The position numbers and the translations under genes are program-made. From positions 216,001 through 280,000 of the forward strand of contig JAODUO010000188.1 of assembly GCA_025642075.2 (NCBI GenBank): a stretch of 64,000 nt of DNA. Reading direction: 5' to 3'. Positions 14,921 to 29,900 of the stretch are shown here, piece after piece. Positions within the stretch are counted from its first letter, which is position 1. Each line of letters starts with the position of its first letter. Origin of the DNA: Ridgeia piscesae (lineage: Eukaryota; Annelida; Polychaeta; Sabellida; Siboglinidae). The notes beneath the pieces are model-generated. The model was not told where the DNA came from, made no database searches, and worked only from the letters and a program-made list of their open reading frames with translations.

Positions 14921-17900
14921 CAGTCAATGCTCAACTGTGTAATAGAAAGAGTAAGAAACAATTAGGACCACAATTGACAAGGGTTGGACTGAGAGTGAGA
15001 CAGACGACTTACTCGCCATACGCCACGTGCTTGGACGATGGAACGGCCGCGAAGTAGAACGACTTGTAGTCATCCATCCACACTTCTGCCGCTCGTCGGG
15101 TGTTGCTGCAAGGATCAACTGACCACTACATGACTGACAAATTTTCCTCCTGGACAATTTGCATCCGAGACATCAAACCTTCAGATATTCGGTTACAAAT
15201 CCTTAGAAGAACAGTATACCTTTAATTTTTTTAAAGATATTACCTGCACGTTCTTCCCAGATAAAAGTTCATATCAGACTGGTACATGTATGCTACTTGT
15301 GTTTTCAGCGATTATTTGAAATTACATAACCTGTCCTCTGGTTATTTGGGATGTTTATAATTGATGACTATGCTTTTAGAATTTGCAACACGGTACTTTC
15401 ACAGCTTTCACTGTAAATACATGTGTTATCAGTTGAAGTACTAATGCATCGATAAGCACCTTATTCCAACAAAACATGGACAATCGAAAGTCTGTCTTTG
15501 TCATATCTTTACGAGCTAGTAAACCAGATTTTGCTCTTTAAAACAGAGTTTGCTCCTTAACGGTAATCCTGTATAGTGAACACTCTCAACACTAGGGTGC
15601 GCCACCAATACACCTTCACTGGTGTGTCGTGGAAATTGTTCCCCAGCTACATGAAAAGCTCTATAAATCTATCAACAGATTCTGTTTGAAAGTGGATTTT
15701 TAAGAGCTCTTTATCCAAGTGAAACGGTCGACATCCTTCATTGAGCCCACTTGTTTAGGAGGAATGTTGCGTACCGTGCAAACACCATGCCGCTGCCCCC
15801 GGGGAAGGTGTAGGGGTGCTGGCGGCGGAAGACGTGACCCACTCGGCTACACGGGATGATCTCCAGACTGCCATGACACTGCCACACTCGGAAGGAGATC
15901 TCTGCAAGGTCAAAGGTCACCAGCGCGGCAACATGTTAAATGACTGCGTATGAGAAATTAAGTTTCAATTGAGAATTTGTCAGCAATGTACTGAACAAAA
16001 GTTCTCTTTGATTGAATGTTTCAAAGTTTATTTCTATGGTATTTATTATTATACTGTTCTGTTTTAAGCAAAATCATATTAACTAAAGTTGATCATGATT
16101 ACATGAATAAATTATTGTGGTTATTATAATTCAGCTTACACAAAGTTATAAATTTGACAAATTTGTCACAAAGTTGAAGAACAAAACAGTTTAACACTAT
16201 AAATGTTTATTGTATTTTAAATACCATACTTTTACCACAAAACAGCAAAATCTATATTTTAATCTAATGCCATATTTCCAGCAGAAAAAGTAACATGCCA
16301 GAACATTTTAGGTGGATTTAAGCGTTTCACAAATTCCTATCAACATTAAAAAAAATAGCTGACACTCTGGGGCCATTATACTGCCATCTAGTGACAGCAA
16401 TGGAAGCAAACTCACCGAGATTTTCTCCTCCCCAAACGTTCATACTGATGTCATATTTGCCAATCTCTTCAAACCTTTTCTTCTCAACCAGAAACAAACC
16501 TCCAGCTATCATTGGTGTCCTGTGAAATAATGTCCGATGTTACATGAAGATATTGACCAGTTCTGTAAACAACTGATACTATGTTCGAAATAGCCAGCAG
16601 GTCTGGAAAAATTAGTAATAATTATTTACAGTATAATTAATATTGTATTTAATAACAAAATATTTTAAATAGTAGATAGCACTTAACAACATTTCAAATT
16701 TAATTGCAATAATAATTACAACATAAATAAATACAATATTTACAAGCTATTCTATACTGCAGTAACTAATCATTAGGACTACAGACTGGCAACACTCATC
16801 ACATCAGTATGCTGTGGTTAATGCATTACGACTGTTCATACATAAATGTCCCCCACCGTCTGTCACCAGCTAGTCACTCATACTGCTGAGTGAACTGTCA
16901 CCAGCTAGTCACTCATACTGCTGAGTGAACTGTCACCAGCTAGTCACTCATACTGCTGAGTGAACTGGCACCAGCTAGTCACTCATACTGCTGAGTGAAC
17001 TGGCACCAGCTAGTCACTCATGCTGCTGAGTGAACTGTCACCAGCTAGTCACTCATGCTGCTGAGTGAACTGTCACCAGCTAGTCACTCATACTGCTGAG
17101 TGAACTGGCACCAGCTAGTCACTCATACTGCTGAGTGAACTGGCACCAGCTAGTCACTCATACTGCTGAGTGAACTGGCACCAGCTAGTCACTCATACTG
17201 CTGAGTGAACTGGCACCAGCTAGTCACTCATGCTGCTGAGTGAACTGGCACCAGCTAGTCACTCATGCTGCTGAGTGAACTGTCACCAGCTAGTCACTCA
17301 TACTGCTGAGTGAACTGGCACCAGCTAGTCACTCATGCTGCTGAGTGAACTGTCACCAGCTAGTCACTCATACTGCTGAGTGAACTGGCACCAGCTAGTC
17401 ACTCATACTGCTGAGTGAACTGTCACCAGCTAGTCACTCATACTGCTGAGTGAACTGGCACCAGCTAGTCACTCATGCTGCTGAGTGAACTGGCACCAGC
17501 TAGTCACTCATACTGCTGAGTGAACTGGCACCAGCTAGTCACTCATGCTGCTGAGTGAACTGGCACCAGCTAGTCACTCATACTGCTGAGTGAACTGGCA
17601 CCAGCTAGTCACTCATGCTGCTGAGTGAACTGGCACCAGCTAGTCACTCATACTGCTGAGTGAACTGGCACCAGCTAGTCACTCATACTGCTGAGTGAAC
17701 TGGCACCAGCTAGTCACTCATACTGCTGAGTGAACTGTCACCAGCTAGTCACTCATACTGCTGAGTGAACTGTCACCAGCTAGTCACTCATACTGCTGAG
17801 TGAACTGGCACCAGCTAGTCACTCATACTGCTGAGTGAACTGGCACCACGCAGAATAACCAAATGTGCCCAGGATTTAACACGACCATGCGCGCAGGATA

Positions 17901-20900
17901 CGAAACCAGGTTCTTATGTTTGAGAGTGCGAAACTCCACCCACTGAACCACTGCACCCCACGAGTAACACCTTTACAGGGAGGCCAGCTGAAGTGACCCA
18001 CTCACCTGATAGGGGCAATGGGATTAGACCGTCTTTTGTCGATCTCTGCCATGGTCATGTAGTCCCACTTAAAGACAAGGTTCCAGTCAAACCCTGCATA
18101 TCAAAACCAACGCACTCTTAGTCTGTCATTCCTGCTCAGTTTTAAATATGTACTGTTCGGCAAACTTCAAACATGTCTAACATAGATAATGTGTGGGTCC
18201 TTTGTATTAACAACAAATGGTACTAAACTATAGAGGTAAAACTCCTCCATTATTTATGCTAATTTATCCTTCAGCAATTATACCTTCAAATTCAATGTAA
18301 TGGTTCATATAGTGAGTTCATTGATAGTAATAAGAAATTAGTACAAACCACAGGCTCAGTTTTCCATGAAAGTAATTATAAAGGGTTGAGAAAGCAAGGC
18401 TTTTCCAGACGACCGGTTGAGAAGTGACTGGAAGAAACCTATCAGTGGAAGAAGCCTACCTCCCCTGAGATTGGCTGAGGCTCCAGCATAGTGGAAGTTG
18501 TCCATGTTCAACACGTCTATGATGGGACTGACCACTCGCGTCCGGTCCTACCGGTCAACACACAACACACAGGTATGTCAACAGTTACACGTATGTCGTG
18601 GGTCAAACACAAACATTGATGTATGTCCATGAGTCAAGCATAAATAAATGTTTGTTCATGCCCTAGCATCTAAGTACAACTATATACAGATCTAGTAGCT
18701 TATGTCTGCAAATATCTCAGACAGAACTAGTAAACTTACTTCCATGACTCTCTAACTGATCTGTAACTTACTTCTATGACTCTTACAAACAAATCTAATA
18801 ACTTACTTCTGCAACTTTTACATTACAAACAGCTCTAGTAACTTACTTATATGACTCTTACAAACAGCTCTAGTAACTTACTTCTATGACTTACAAACAG
18901 CTCTAGTAACTTACTTATATGACTCTTACAAACAGCTCTAGTAACTTACTTCTACGACTTACAAACAGCTCTAGTAACTTACTTATATGACTCTTACAAA
19001 CAGCTCTAGTAACTTACTTCTACGACTTACATACAGCTCTAGTAACTTACTTCTATGACTTACAAACAGCTCTAGTAACTTACTTATATGACTCTTACAA
19101 ACAGCTCTAGTAACTTACTTCTATGACTTACAAACAGCTCTAGTAACTTACTTATATGACTCTTACAAACAGCTCTAGTAACTTACTTCTATGACTTACA
19201 AACATCTCTAGTAACTTACTTCTATGACTTACAAACATCTCTAGTAACTTACTTATATGACTCTTACAAACAGCTCTAGTAACTTACTTCTACGACTTAC
19301 ATACAGCTCTAGTAACTTACTTCTATGACTTACAAACAGCTCTAGTAACTTACTTATATGACTCTTACAAACAGCTCTAGTAACTTACTTCTATGACTTA
19401 CAAACAGCTCTAGTAACTTACTTATATGACTCTTACAAACAGCTCTAGTAACTTACTTCTACGACTTACATACAGCTCTAGTAACTTACTTCTATGACTT
19501 ACAAACAGCTCTAGTAACTTACTTATATGACTCTTACAAACAGCTCTAGTAACTTACTTCTATGACTTACAAACAGCTCTAGTAACTTACTTCTATGACT
19601 CTTACAAACACTTCTAGTAACTTACTTATATGACTCTTACAAACAGCTCTAGTAACTTACTTCTATGACTCTTACAAACAGCTCTAGTAACATACTTATA
19701 TGACTCTTACAAACAGCTCTAGTAACATACGTCTATGACTTACAAACATCTCTAGTAACTTACTTATATGACTCTTACAAACAGCTCTAGTAACTTACTT
19801 CTATGACTTACAAACATCTCTAGTAACTTACTTACATGACTCTTACAAACAGCTCTAGTAACTTACTTCTACGACTTACATACAGCTCTAGTAACTTACT
19901 TCTATGACTTACAAACAGCTCTAGTAACTTACTTATATGACTCTTACAAACAGCTCTAGTAACTTACTTCTATGACTTACAAACAGCTCTAGTAACTTAC
20001 TTCTATGACTCTTACAAACACTTCTAGTAACTTACTTATATGACTCTTACAAACAGCTCTAGTAACTTACTTCTATGACTTACAAACATCTCTAGTAACT
20101 TACTTATATGACTCTTACAAACAGCTCTAGTAACATACGTCTATGACTTACAAACATCTCTAGTAACTTACTTCTACAACTCTCTCTAGCAGAGGTTCGA
20201 GCCAGCCTTCGTTGCACTCACAGTGACTGTCTAGGAATGTCAACATTGGGGCTGTAGCTGTGTCTGCGCCCTTCACCCTGGACCGCATCAGCCCTGGAAC
20301 AGCATCAATTACGTTAAAGGCGTCTCATCGCATATATTTTTGCTTGTTTCATTTAAAATAAATTGCTAGCCTTATCCAATGCGAAATGCAATTTCATTTG
20401 TGCAATTTTTGATATGGCGTCTTGGTAACATCACCCAATTAAAAGCTGAAATCTCCACCAGACAGTATTCAAGGAAGAGATTTTGGACAAGGATGTCATT
20501 ATGGGTGAGGGATGTGGAGGAGGTCGTGGGAAGGTCATGGTGATGTGGTGGCGTCTTTGTGGTCATGAAGGAAGAGATTATGGAGACCAATGTAATGAAC
20601 CAGGAATGGATGGTCAAAAGAAGATGTTTGTAGAGTTCTTGGAATTAGCTCTCCTGGGGACTACCGTGATATACAGAGATTGTGTTATCATGTAAGAAGA
20701 CAAACCAATAGATTAATGATACTCTTTAATTGTAAAGGTGAAATATAGACATTTTATGTTATGATTTAATGGCCTGTCAAATTAATATCATAGCAATAAT
20801 GAGCTATAACTGCGAACTTACACATTTTATTTTATGAATATCGATGGATTTTAATTATGGGAAACCTACAACTGTATCATTCAATCAATGTAAATGATTC

Positions 20901-23900
20901 TACTTCCCCTTGGAAACTGGAGAGATTAAATCAGTCAAATTCTCCTTCTGTGACAGGGAAGATGCCATTTGCTTGATTTCAATGTTATCCAATTATCTCA
21001 GTCTAAGTTACCATCACTAATGAAATAAGAATGGCCAGAGTGCCAGCAGGTCACTTAGACCTGGCAGTGGACAGCAATTACATCAACTGTAGCACCTAAT
21101 GACCAACTGACCACTCATTCCTGCATTCACCCACAGACTGACCCAGTGGTCAGCTGTTGCTTAGAAACGTCACAAGAATCAATGACCAATACATCAACGC
21201 CCAGTTAATAGTGAACTCCTCAGTAATCACAACTTATAAAACTGGGAGATTGCTACACTTATTACCTCTGTGTTCGTTAGGGATTTAAAAAGGGGATCGT
21301 GTGTTTTAGACCCCAAGCACACACATATTCTGTCAGGAGATTGATCACTGTAATCTGAACACTGATGATGTTGGGAAATGGCTCTGGTGTATGTGACTTG
21401 TTCCTACAGCTAGAGGCAGGTCTCAGCAGAAAAGATTTATTATACTTATATTTTTAATGTTTATTCCATACCTATTTGCGCCTACCATCTATTTGTATGT
21501 AATATGGATTTCACCTGAAATGTAGTCACTAGTCACATGAGAGGTGAAAATAAACTATATATCCTTATTACTCCATGAGAATATTGAGATTGTAAACTAC
21601 TTATAAGTTGGTCTAGAGTAACTGGAAGTACATAACATTATTATCTTGGTTGGCCTAATGATGCATATTTCAAGAGGCTCTGGTCAGTGATGTAATGATG
21701 TGATTTAAAGAGATGTGACATGGATAATGATGGTATCTGCTGATTCAATGATGCAGGCAGTGGGAGGGAGGGGGAGAGAGGGAGAGAGGGAGAGTGAGAG
21801 AGGGAGAGAGAGGGAGAGAGGGAGAGAGGGAGAGAGGGAGCGAGGGAGAGAGAGGGAGAGAGGGAGAAAGGGAGAGAGGGAGATATGGAGAGGGAGAGAG
21901 GAAGAGGAGAGAGGGAGAGAGGAAGAGAAGGAGAGAGGGAGGGAGAGAGAGGGAATGAGGGAGAGAGGGAGAGAGGGAGAGAGGGAGAGAGGGAGAGAGG
22001 GAGAGAGGGAGAGAGGGAGAGAGGGAGAGAGGGAGAGAGGGAGGTAACTGGCTCATTCACTGTTATCTTAATACACTGTAATGCTCATAATAATTACAGC
22101 ATTTGTGTAGGTGCGAGTCAGAGGGAGAGTGTTGTATGAGGACAGGGGATGAAGAATGATGTGGAATGAAACATGGAAGCAGATGGGTAAGAAGTGTATG
22201 GGAAGGATGATGGGGATGATGAAAGGAATGAGTGGGTGATGAAAGGATGAAGGGATAACTGATTGTAAAGGATAAGGGAAAATAAGAGGCTTGGGGAGGA
22301 CAGAGGGGGATGAGTGGGCAATGAAGAAGAGGTCACCGAAGAAGATGGGGGTTGATGAAGGGAATGATGCTGTGTGCGTGCGTGCATGCATGCGTGCGTG
22401 CAAGTGGGATGAAAGTGGATGAAGAAGACAAGGGGATAATGATGGGATGAGAAATTAAAAAGAGGACAGGGAAGATAAACGTGGATGAGGTGAGGAAAGA
22501 GGGATGTGGCAAGATGAAAGAGATGGGTAAATGATGAAGGTGACCAGGGCAGAGAAAGGAATGTGAGTTGATGGTGAGAGAGAGGAAGGAGAGAAAGTGT
22601 AGAGAGAAGAAGACAACACAGTACGTGTGTGATCCACATCAAAGTCATCACCTTCTCGTTTGCCATTTCTAAGCACGATCACCTTCTGCATAGTGGCCAG
22701 CTCCTGGCCGTCTGACGCTGAAACACAAACCTCTCCATTACGATCACACTCTCAACAATGACCACATAACCTAGTTACATGCTCATCACAATTGATGGCC
22801 ACTCTACTGGCTGTCAGAGTTATGACTGGCACTAAGTGCACTAACACTGTGAGAGGCTGAGAGTACCAGGAAGATGGAGATGGGAACTACCTGGCCAGAG
22901 GACAGAGACTTGTCAATTGTCCTAGTGGTGGCCATATTAATAGTTTATCATGTCATATGAAAACTGTACTGGAGAAAATTCTTAAACTTCCACACGGCCA
23001 CAGTCTTAATGCTACTGATATGCTGATCAAATTTAATCAAAATTTCATATGCCAGATGCTTCACAGTGCACCAAGATGTGTACAAATAGTAAAATAGGCA
23101 AGTAATTATACACCCACGTGTTATGTGAGCAAATCTGGCATGACATCACTGCCCGATACTCTTCAAAAACAGTCAATGTCATTTCACATTCTCCCACAAA
23201 ACCAGCCCTGATTTATGGCACTCAGTTAAGATAAACAGGTTCTTTGAAATATCACCCACGTCTAGCAGCAAGGGACTACGTTATTACAGACACAACTGGA
23301 AGCCTGACTGTGCTGCCCCCTTGAGGGGATGCATCAGCAGTCGTCCGGATCAGCGAAGACGAGGAACAATCTGGAATTGTTCACAGACAATTCCTCTACA
23401 AATCCCTCAAATGCTGCGATAAATTACGCACGACTCTGCTGTCCCATCCCATATACATCTCCCTCTCCCGGTGGGCTACAGGTCATGTGACACGGGCAGC
23501 AGCGAGAACTGTATGGAGACACATGGCGTATGAATAACAACATCAATCGGGGCTGGTCTCTATAAATCACCAGTCTCTATAAATCACCAGTCTCTATAAA
23601 TCACCAGTCTCTATAAATCACCAGTCTCTGTGGAAATGATATGGAGCTACGTCAATGAGGCTTATCCTTTCCAGGGAGGAAACATTTGTATTCCTGGTGA
23701 AAACGTACAAACAACTACAACAGGTAGTTGATTAGCACAAATGGCACTGTTGTTGCATCGAAATCCTTTCTGGATATGTAAAGCAGTGAGATGAGTTTAG
23801 TCCTGGTGCCCACTGTGGGGCAGTGTAGCACGGCTAACAACATCAGCCACGCAGCCCACGCCTCACTCAGTCGATTCAGTCACAGTCTCTGATGACTGAC

Positions 23901-26900
23901 ACTTCAGTATTCCACCAGGACTCGTCTCATTTACTGCCATTCAGTCCAGGTCAGTCACTGCAGACACTTGCTGGCTCCAGTGAGATGTGTCTGGACACTG
24001 GTAGGTCATCCAATGTCTCTTACTGCCAGACACTGACACTGGTCAGTCCTCAGTTGTCTCTCATTGTCTGTCACTGACATTGGACACTGGTCAGTCCTCA
24101 GTTGTCTCTCACTGCCAGTCAGTGACATTGGACACTGGTCAGTCCTCAGTTGTCTCTCATTGTCTGTCACTGACATTGGACAATGGTCAGTCCTCAGTTG
24201 TCTCTCATTGTCTGTCGCTGACATTGGACACTGGTCAGTCCTCAGTGTCTCTCATTGTCTGTCACTGACATTGGACACTGGTCAGTCCTCAGTTGTCTCT
24301 CATTGTCTGTCGCTGACATTGGACACTGGTCAGTCCTCAGTTGTCTCTCATTGTCAGTCAGTGACATTGGACACTGGTCAGTCCTCAGTTGTCTCTCACA
24401 GCCAGTCAGTGACATTGGACACTGGTCAGTCCTCAGTTGTCTCTCACAGCCAGTCAGTGACATTGGACACTGGTCAGTCCTCAGTTGTCTCTCACAGCCA
24501 GTCAGTGACATTGGACACTGGTCAGTCCTCAGTTGTCTCTCACAGCCAGTCAGTGACATTGCACACTGGTCAGTCCTCAGTTGTCTCTCACAGCCAGTCA
24601 GTGACATTGGACACTGGTCAGTCCTCAGTTGTCTCTCACTGCCAGTCAGTGACATTGCACACTGGTCAGTCCTCAGTTGTCTCTCACAGCCAGTCAGTGA
24701 CATTGGACACTGGTCAGTCCTCAGTTGTCTCTCACAGCCAGTCAGTGACATTGGACACTGGTCAGTCCTCAGTTGTCTCTCACAGCCAGTCAGTGACACT
24801 GGACACTGGTCAGTTCTCAGTTGTCTCTTACTGCCAGTCACTGACACTGGACACTGGTCAGTCCTCAGTTGTCTCTCACTGCCAGTCAGTGACACTGGAC
24901 ACTGGTCAGTCCTCAGTTGTCTCTCACTGCCAGTCACTGACACTGGACACTGGTCAGTCCTCAGTTGTCTCTCACAGCCAGTCACTGACATTGGACACTG
25001 GTCAGTCCTCAGTTGTCTCTCACTGCCAGTCAGTGACACTGGACACTGGTCAGTCCTCAGGTGTCTCTCACTGCCAGTCAGTGACATTGGACACTGGTCA
25101 GTCCTCAGTTGTCTCTCATTGCCACAGTTGTTTCTTGTAATTGTTTTGACTTTCACACCTACTCGCCCAAACAATGACCCCTGCTCCTGGTACTTGTTCT
25201 AATCATTACCCTGCTTGCCCAATTTCCCCTGCTCCTGGTACTTGTTCTAATCATTACCCTGCTTGCCCAATTTCCCCTACTCCTGGTACTTGTTCAAATC
25301 ATTACCCTGCTTGCCCAATTTCCCCTACTCCTGGTACTTGTTCTAATCATTACCCTGCTTGCCCAATTTCCGCTACTCCTGGTACTTGTTCTAATCATTA
25401 CCCTGCTTGCCCAATTTCCCCTACTCCTGGTACTTGTTCTAATCATTACCCTGCTTGCCCAATTTCCCCTACTCCTGGTACTTGTTCAAATCATTACCCT
25501 GCTTGCCCAATTTCCCCTACTCCTGGTACTTGTTCTAATCATTACCCTGCTTGCCCAATTTCCCCTACTCCTGGTACTTGTTCTAATCATTACCCTGCTT
25601 GCCCAATTTCCCCTACTCCTGGTACTTGTTCTAATCATTACCCTGCTTGCCCAATTTCCCCTACTCCTGGTACTTGTTCTAATCATTACCCTGCTTGCCC
25701 AATTTCCCCTACTCCTGGTACTTGTTCTAATCATTACCCTGCTTGCCCAATTTCCCCTACTCCTGGTACTTGTTCTAATCATTACCCTGCTTGCCCAATT
25801 TCCTACTCCTGGTACTTGTTCAAATCATTACCCTGCTTGCCCAATTTCCCCTACTCCTGGTACTTGTTCTAATCATTACCCTGCTTGCCCAATTTCCCCT
25901 ACTCCTGGTACTTGTTCAAATCATTACCCTGCTTGCCCAATTTCCCCTACTCCTGGTACTTGTTCTAATCATTACCCTGCTTGCCCAATTTCCCCTACTC
26001 CTGGTACTTGTTCTAATCATTACCCTGCTTGCCCAATTTCCCCTGCTCCTGGTACTTGTTCTAATCATTACCCTGCTTGCCCAACTTCCCCTACTCCTGG
26101 TACTTGTTCTAATCATTACCCTGCTTGCCCAATTTCCCCTACTCCTGGTACTTGTTCTAATCATTACCCTGCTTGCCCAATTTCCCCTACTCCTGGTACT
26201 TGTTCAAATCATTACCCTGCTTGCCCAATTTCCCCTACTCCTGGTACTTGTTCTAATCATTACCCTGCTTGCCCAATTTCCCCTACTCCTGGTACTTGTT
26301 CAAATCATTACCCTGCTTGCCCAATTTCCCTACTCCTGGTACTTGTTCTAATCATTACCCTGCTTGCCCAATTTCCCTACTCCTGGTACTTGTTCAAATC
26401 ATTACCCTGCTTGCCCAATTTCCTGCTCCTGGTACTTGTTCAAATCATTACCCTGCTTGCCCAATTTCCCCTGCTCCTGGTACTTGTTCAAATCATTACC
26501 CTGCTTGCCCAATTTCCCCTACTCCTGGTACTTGTTCTAATCATTACCCTGCTTGCCCAATTTCCCCTACTCCTGGTACTTGTTCTAATCATTACCCTGC
26601 TTGCCCAATTTCCCCTACTCCTGGTACTTGTTCTAATCATTACCCTGCTTGCCCAATTTCCCCTACTCCTGGTACTTGTTCTAATCATTACCCTGCTTGC
26701 CCAATTTCCCCTACTCCTGGTACTTGTTCTAATCATTACCCTGCTTGCCCAATTTCCCCTACTCCTGGTACTTGTTCTAATCATTACCCTGCTTGCCCAA
26801 TTTCCTACTCCTGGTACTTGTTCAAATCATTACCCTGCTTGCCCAATTTCCCCTACTCCTGGTACTTGTTCTAATCATTACCCTGCTTGCCCAATTTCCC

Positions 26901-29900
26901 CTACTCCTGGTACTTGTTCAAATCATTACCCTGCTTGCCCAATTTCCCCTACTCCTGGTACTTGTTCTAATCATTACCCTGCTTGCCCAATTTCCCCTAC
27001 TCCTGGTACTTGTTCTAATCATTACCCTGCTTGCCCAATTTCCCCTGCTCCTGGTACTTGTTCTAATCATTACCCTGCTTGCCCAATTTCCCCTACTCCT
27101 GGTACTTGTTCTAATCATTACCCTGCTTGCCCAATTTCCCCTACTCCTGGTACTTGTTCTAATCATTACCCTGCTTGCCCAATTTCCCCTACTCCTGGTA
27201 CTTGTTCAAATCATTACCCTGCTTGCCCAATTTCCCCTACTCCTGGTACTTGTTCTAATCATTACCCTGCTTGCCCAATTTCCCCTACTCCTGGTACTTG
27301 TTCAAATCATTACCCTGCTTGCCCAATTTCCCTACTCCTGGTACTTGTTCTAATCATTACCCTGCTTGCCCAATTTCCCCTACTCCTGGTACTTGTTCAA
27401 ATCATTACCCTGCTTGCCCAATTTCCTGCTCCTGGTACTTGTTCAAATCATTACCCTGCTTGCCCAATTTCCCCTACTCCTGGTACTTGTTCAAATCATT
27501 ACCCTGCTTGCCCAATTTCCCCTACTCCTGGTACTTGTTCTAATCATTACCCTGCTTGCCCAATTTCCCCTACTCCTGGTACTTGTTCAAATCATTACCC
27601 TGCTTGCCCAATTTCCTACTCCTGGTACTTGTTCTAATCATTACCCTGCTTGCCCAATTTCCCCTACTCCTGGTACTTGTTCAAATCATTACCCTGCTTG
27701 CCCAATTTCCTGCTCCTGGTACTTGTTCAAATCATTACCCTGCTTGCCCAATTTCCCCTACTCCTGGTACTTGTTCAAATCATTACCCTGCTTGCCCAAT
27801 TTCCCCTACTCCTGGTACTTGTTCTAATCATTACCCTGCTTGCCCAATTTCCCCTACTCCTGGTACTTGTTCAAATCATTACCCTGCTTGCCCAATTTCC
27901 CCTACTCCTGGTACTTGTTCTAATCATTACCCTGCTTGCCCAATTTCCCACTCCTGGTACTTGTTCAAGTCATTACCCTGCTTGCCCAATTTCCCCTACT
28001 CCTGGTACTTGTTCAAATCATTACCCTGCTTGCCCAATTTCCCCTACTCCTGGTACTTGTTCTAATCATTACCCTGCTTGCCCAATTTCCTACTCCTGGT
28101 ACTTGTTCAAGTCATTACCCTGCTTGCCCAATTTCCCCTACTCCTGGTACTTGTTCTAATCATTACCCTGCTTGCCCAATTTCCCCTGCTCCTGGTACTT
28201 GTTCTAATCATTACCCTGCTTGCCCAATTACCCCTGATCCTGGTACTTGCCCAAGCAATTTCTCCCACTTCCTAAAAAAAGTCACTTATTGCCCCAACAA
28301 TTTCCCTCACTTGTCCTAATAACACAGCTGGCCACCAGGTGGCATCACATACTCACGGTCATCGCTGAAGTCGTCTACGAGGATGATTTCTTTAATGAGG
28401 TGAGGCGGTGTGCGATTTAATACACTGAAATAAAAAGTTTCTCATCTCAATACAGTCTCCATTTCTACCTGTCTCACACATCTCAGATCATTAGTAAACA
28501 CCTGAATGACTTCTGACACACCTTGCCAATGCCAAGTGTCACATTCAATCAGTGCCTAATGGCTTAAGACATGTTCATTGACCATCTGCATTTAATTAGT
28601 TGCTTAACAGTCTGTTGGCGTGATAATCCTTCCATGACATTGCTCTACTTATCATATTTCATGCTGGTTGCAAAGTTCAAAATATATTAAACATTGCATA
28701 TGTGATATGTGTTTTGTGATATGCGATCGGACCACAGAGGAAATGTTATTACACAAAACCCTCCATTTTCATGCCTATTTCAGGGTTTCTAAAGAAACCC
28801 AACTTGAGGCTTTCAAAACATTCCATTTGCTTCCCATCTGAGGCTCTCCAGTGTCCAAACTCCAACCATGAGGGTAAAAAAAATCAATTTCAATCCCCCC
28901 TTAAACCTCTCCAAACCCATGTTAGCACCAAGAATCTCCAACTGCACCTTTAAATCCTTTAATATTGGTGGTTAACCCGATCTCCAGCCGTCATACAAAT
29001 ATTGGGTGATATACAAGTAAGTAAAAGCTTCATTTCCTGATGGTAACCAGGTCATGTGGTATCGTGATTTTAACCCAACACATACATTACAATAAAGCTT
29101 GAGATGAAATATACAGTTCACAACCAAGATATCATACCTTACGATGGTTCTAAGGAGGGCCGAGCGAGCCTCATTGTGGAAGGTGATGATGACGCTAGTT
29201 GCGGGAAGATCTTGCCGCCATCTATGCGACCGACATCTGCAATAAAACACACCCAGACATAAATGGACAGACAAATGACCTTGTCAGCATTTGCAGGATG
29301 TGAGAGTAATCATACGACAGTTTCAATTACATCTCTTAATACCAATGTGTTATTATTACAGTTATAATGTATAATCCATCAACATTATTGTCGTATCAAC
29401 ACCCAAATGTGGATGGATGCGGCTGGAAATGCAGAAAGTGAAGAAATGAAAAATCACCAATTATTGAAGGTCATTCAATGATTCAAGACACCATTGCATT
29501 TGTCATGACAGTTCAGTGGAATGTATCACATCGGACTGGAAAAATTACCTAAATATCAGACTGGAATGTTTTGATCAGCCACAGGATCTCCTCTAGGTAT
29601 TCAACTAACTGAGGTGACCTCCATTACAACGTGGCTGTAACACCAAGGTGACCTCTATTACAAGGTGGCTGTATAACCAAGTTGACCTCTAATGCAAGGT
29701 AGCTGTAGTACTGAGGTTACATTTATTGCAAGGTGGTTGTATAACTGAAGTGATATACTGCAGGATCGTTGTAATAGTATGGTGACCTTTATTTCAAGGT
29801 GGCTGTATTATTTAGGTGAGCTCTACTGCAAGGTTGCTGTGTTACTGAGGTGACCTTTATTTCAAGGTGACTGTATTATTAAGGTGACTTCTACTGCAAG

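Noticed and set aside
22118..22666. 182-codon Ser/Pro/His/Leu-rich minus-strand frame next to exon 5
   Set aside because: It is a translation of purine/pyrimidine-skewed low-complexity DNA. The real exon here is 22652-22717 in the frame that fits GALNT2.
24064..28319. Multiple 150-415-codon frames with 16-residue repeats
   Set aside because: They are a product of the two 48-bp minisatellites inside GALNT2 intron 4.
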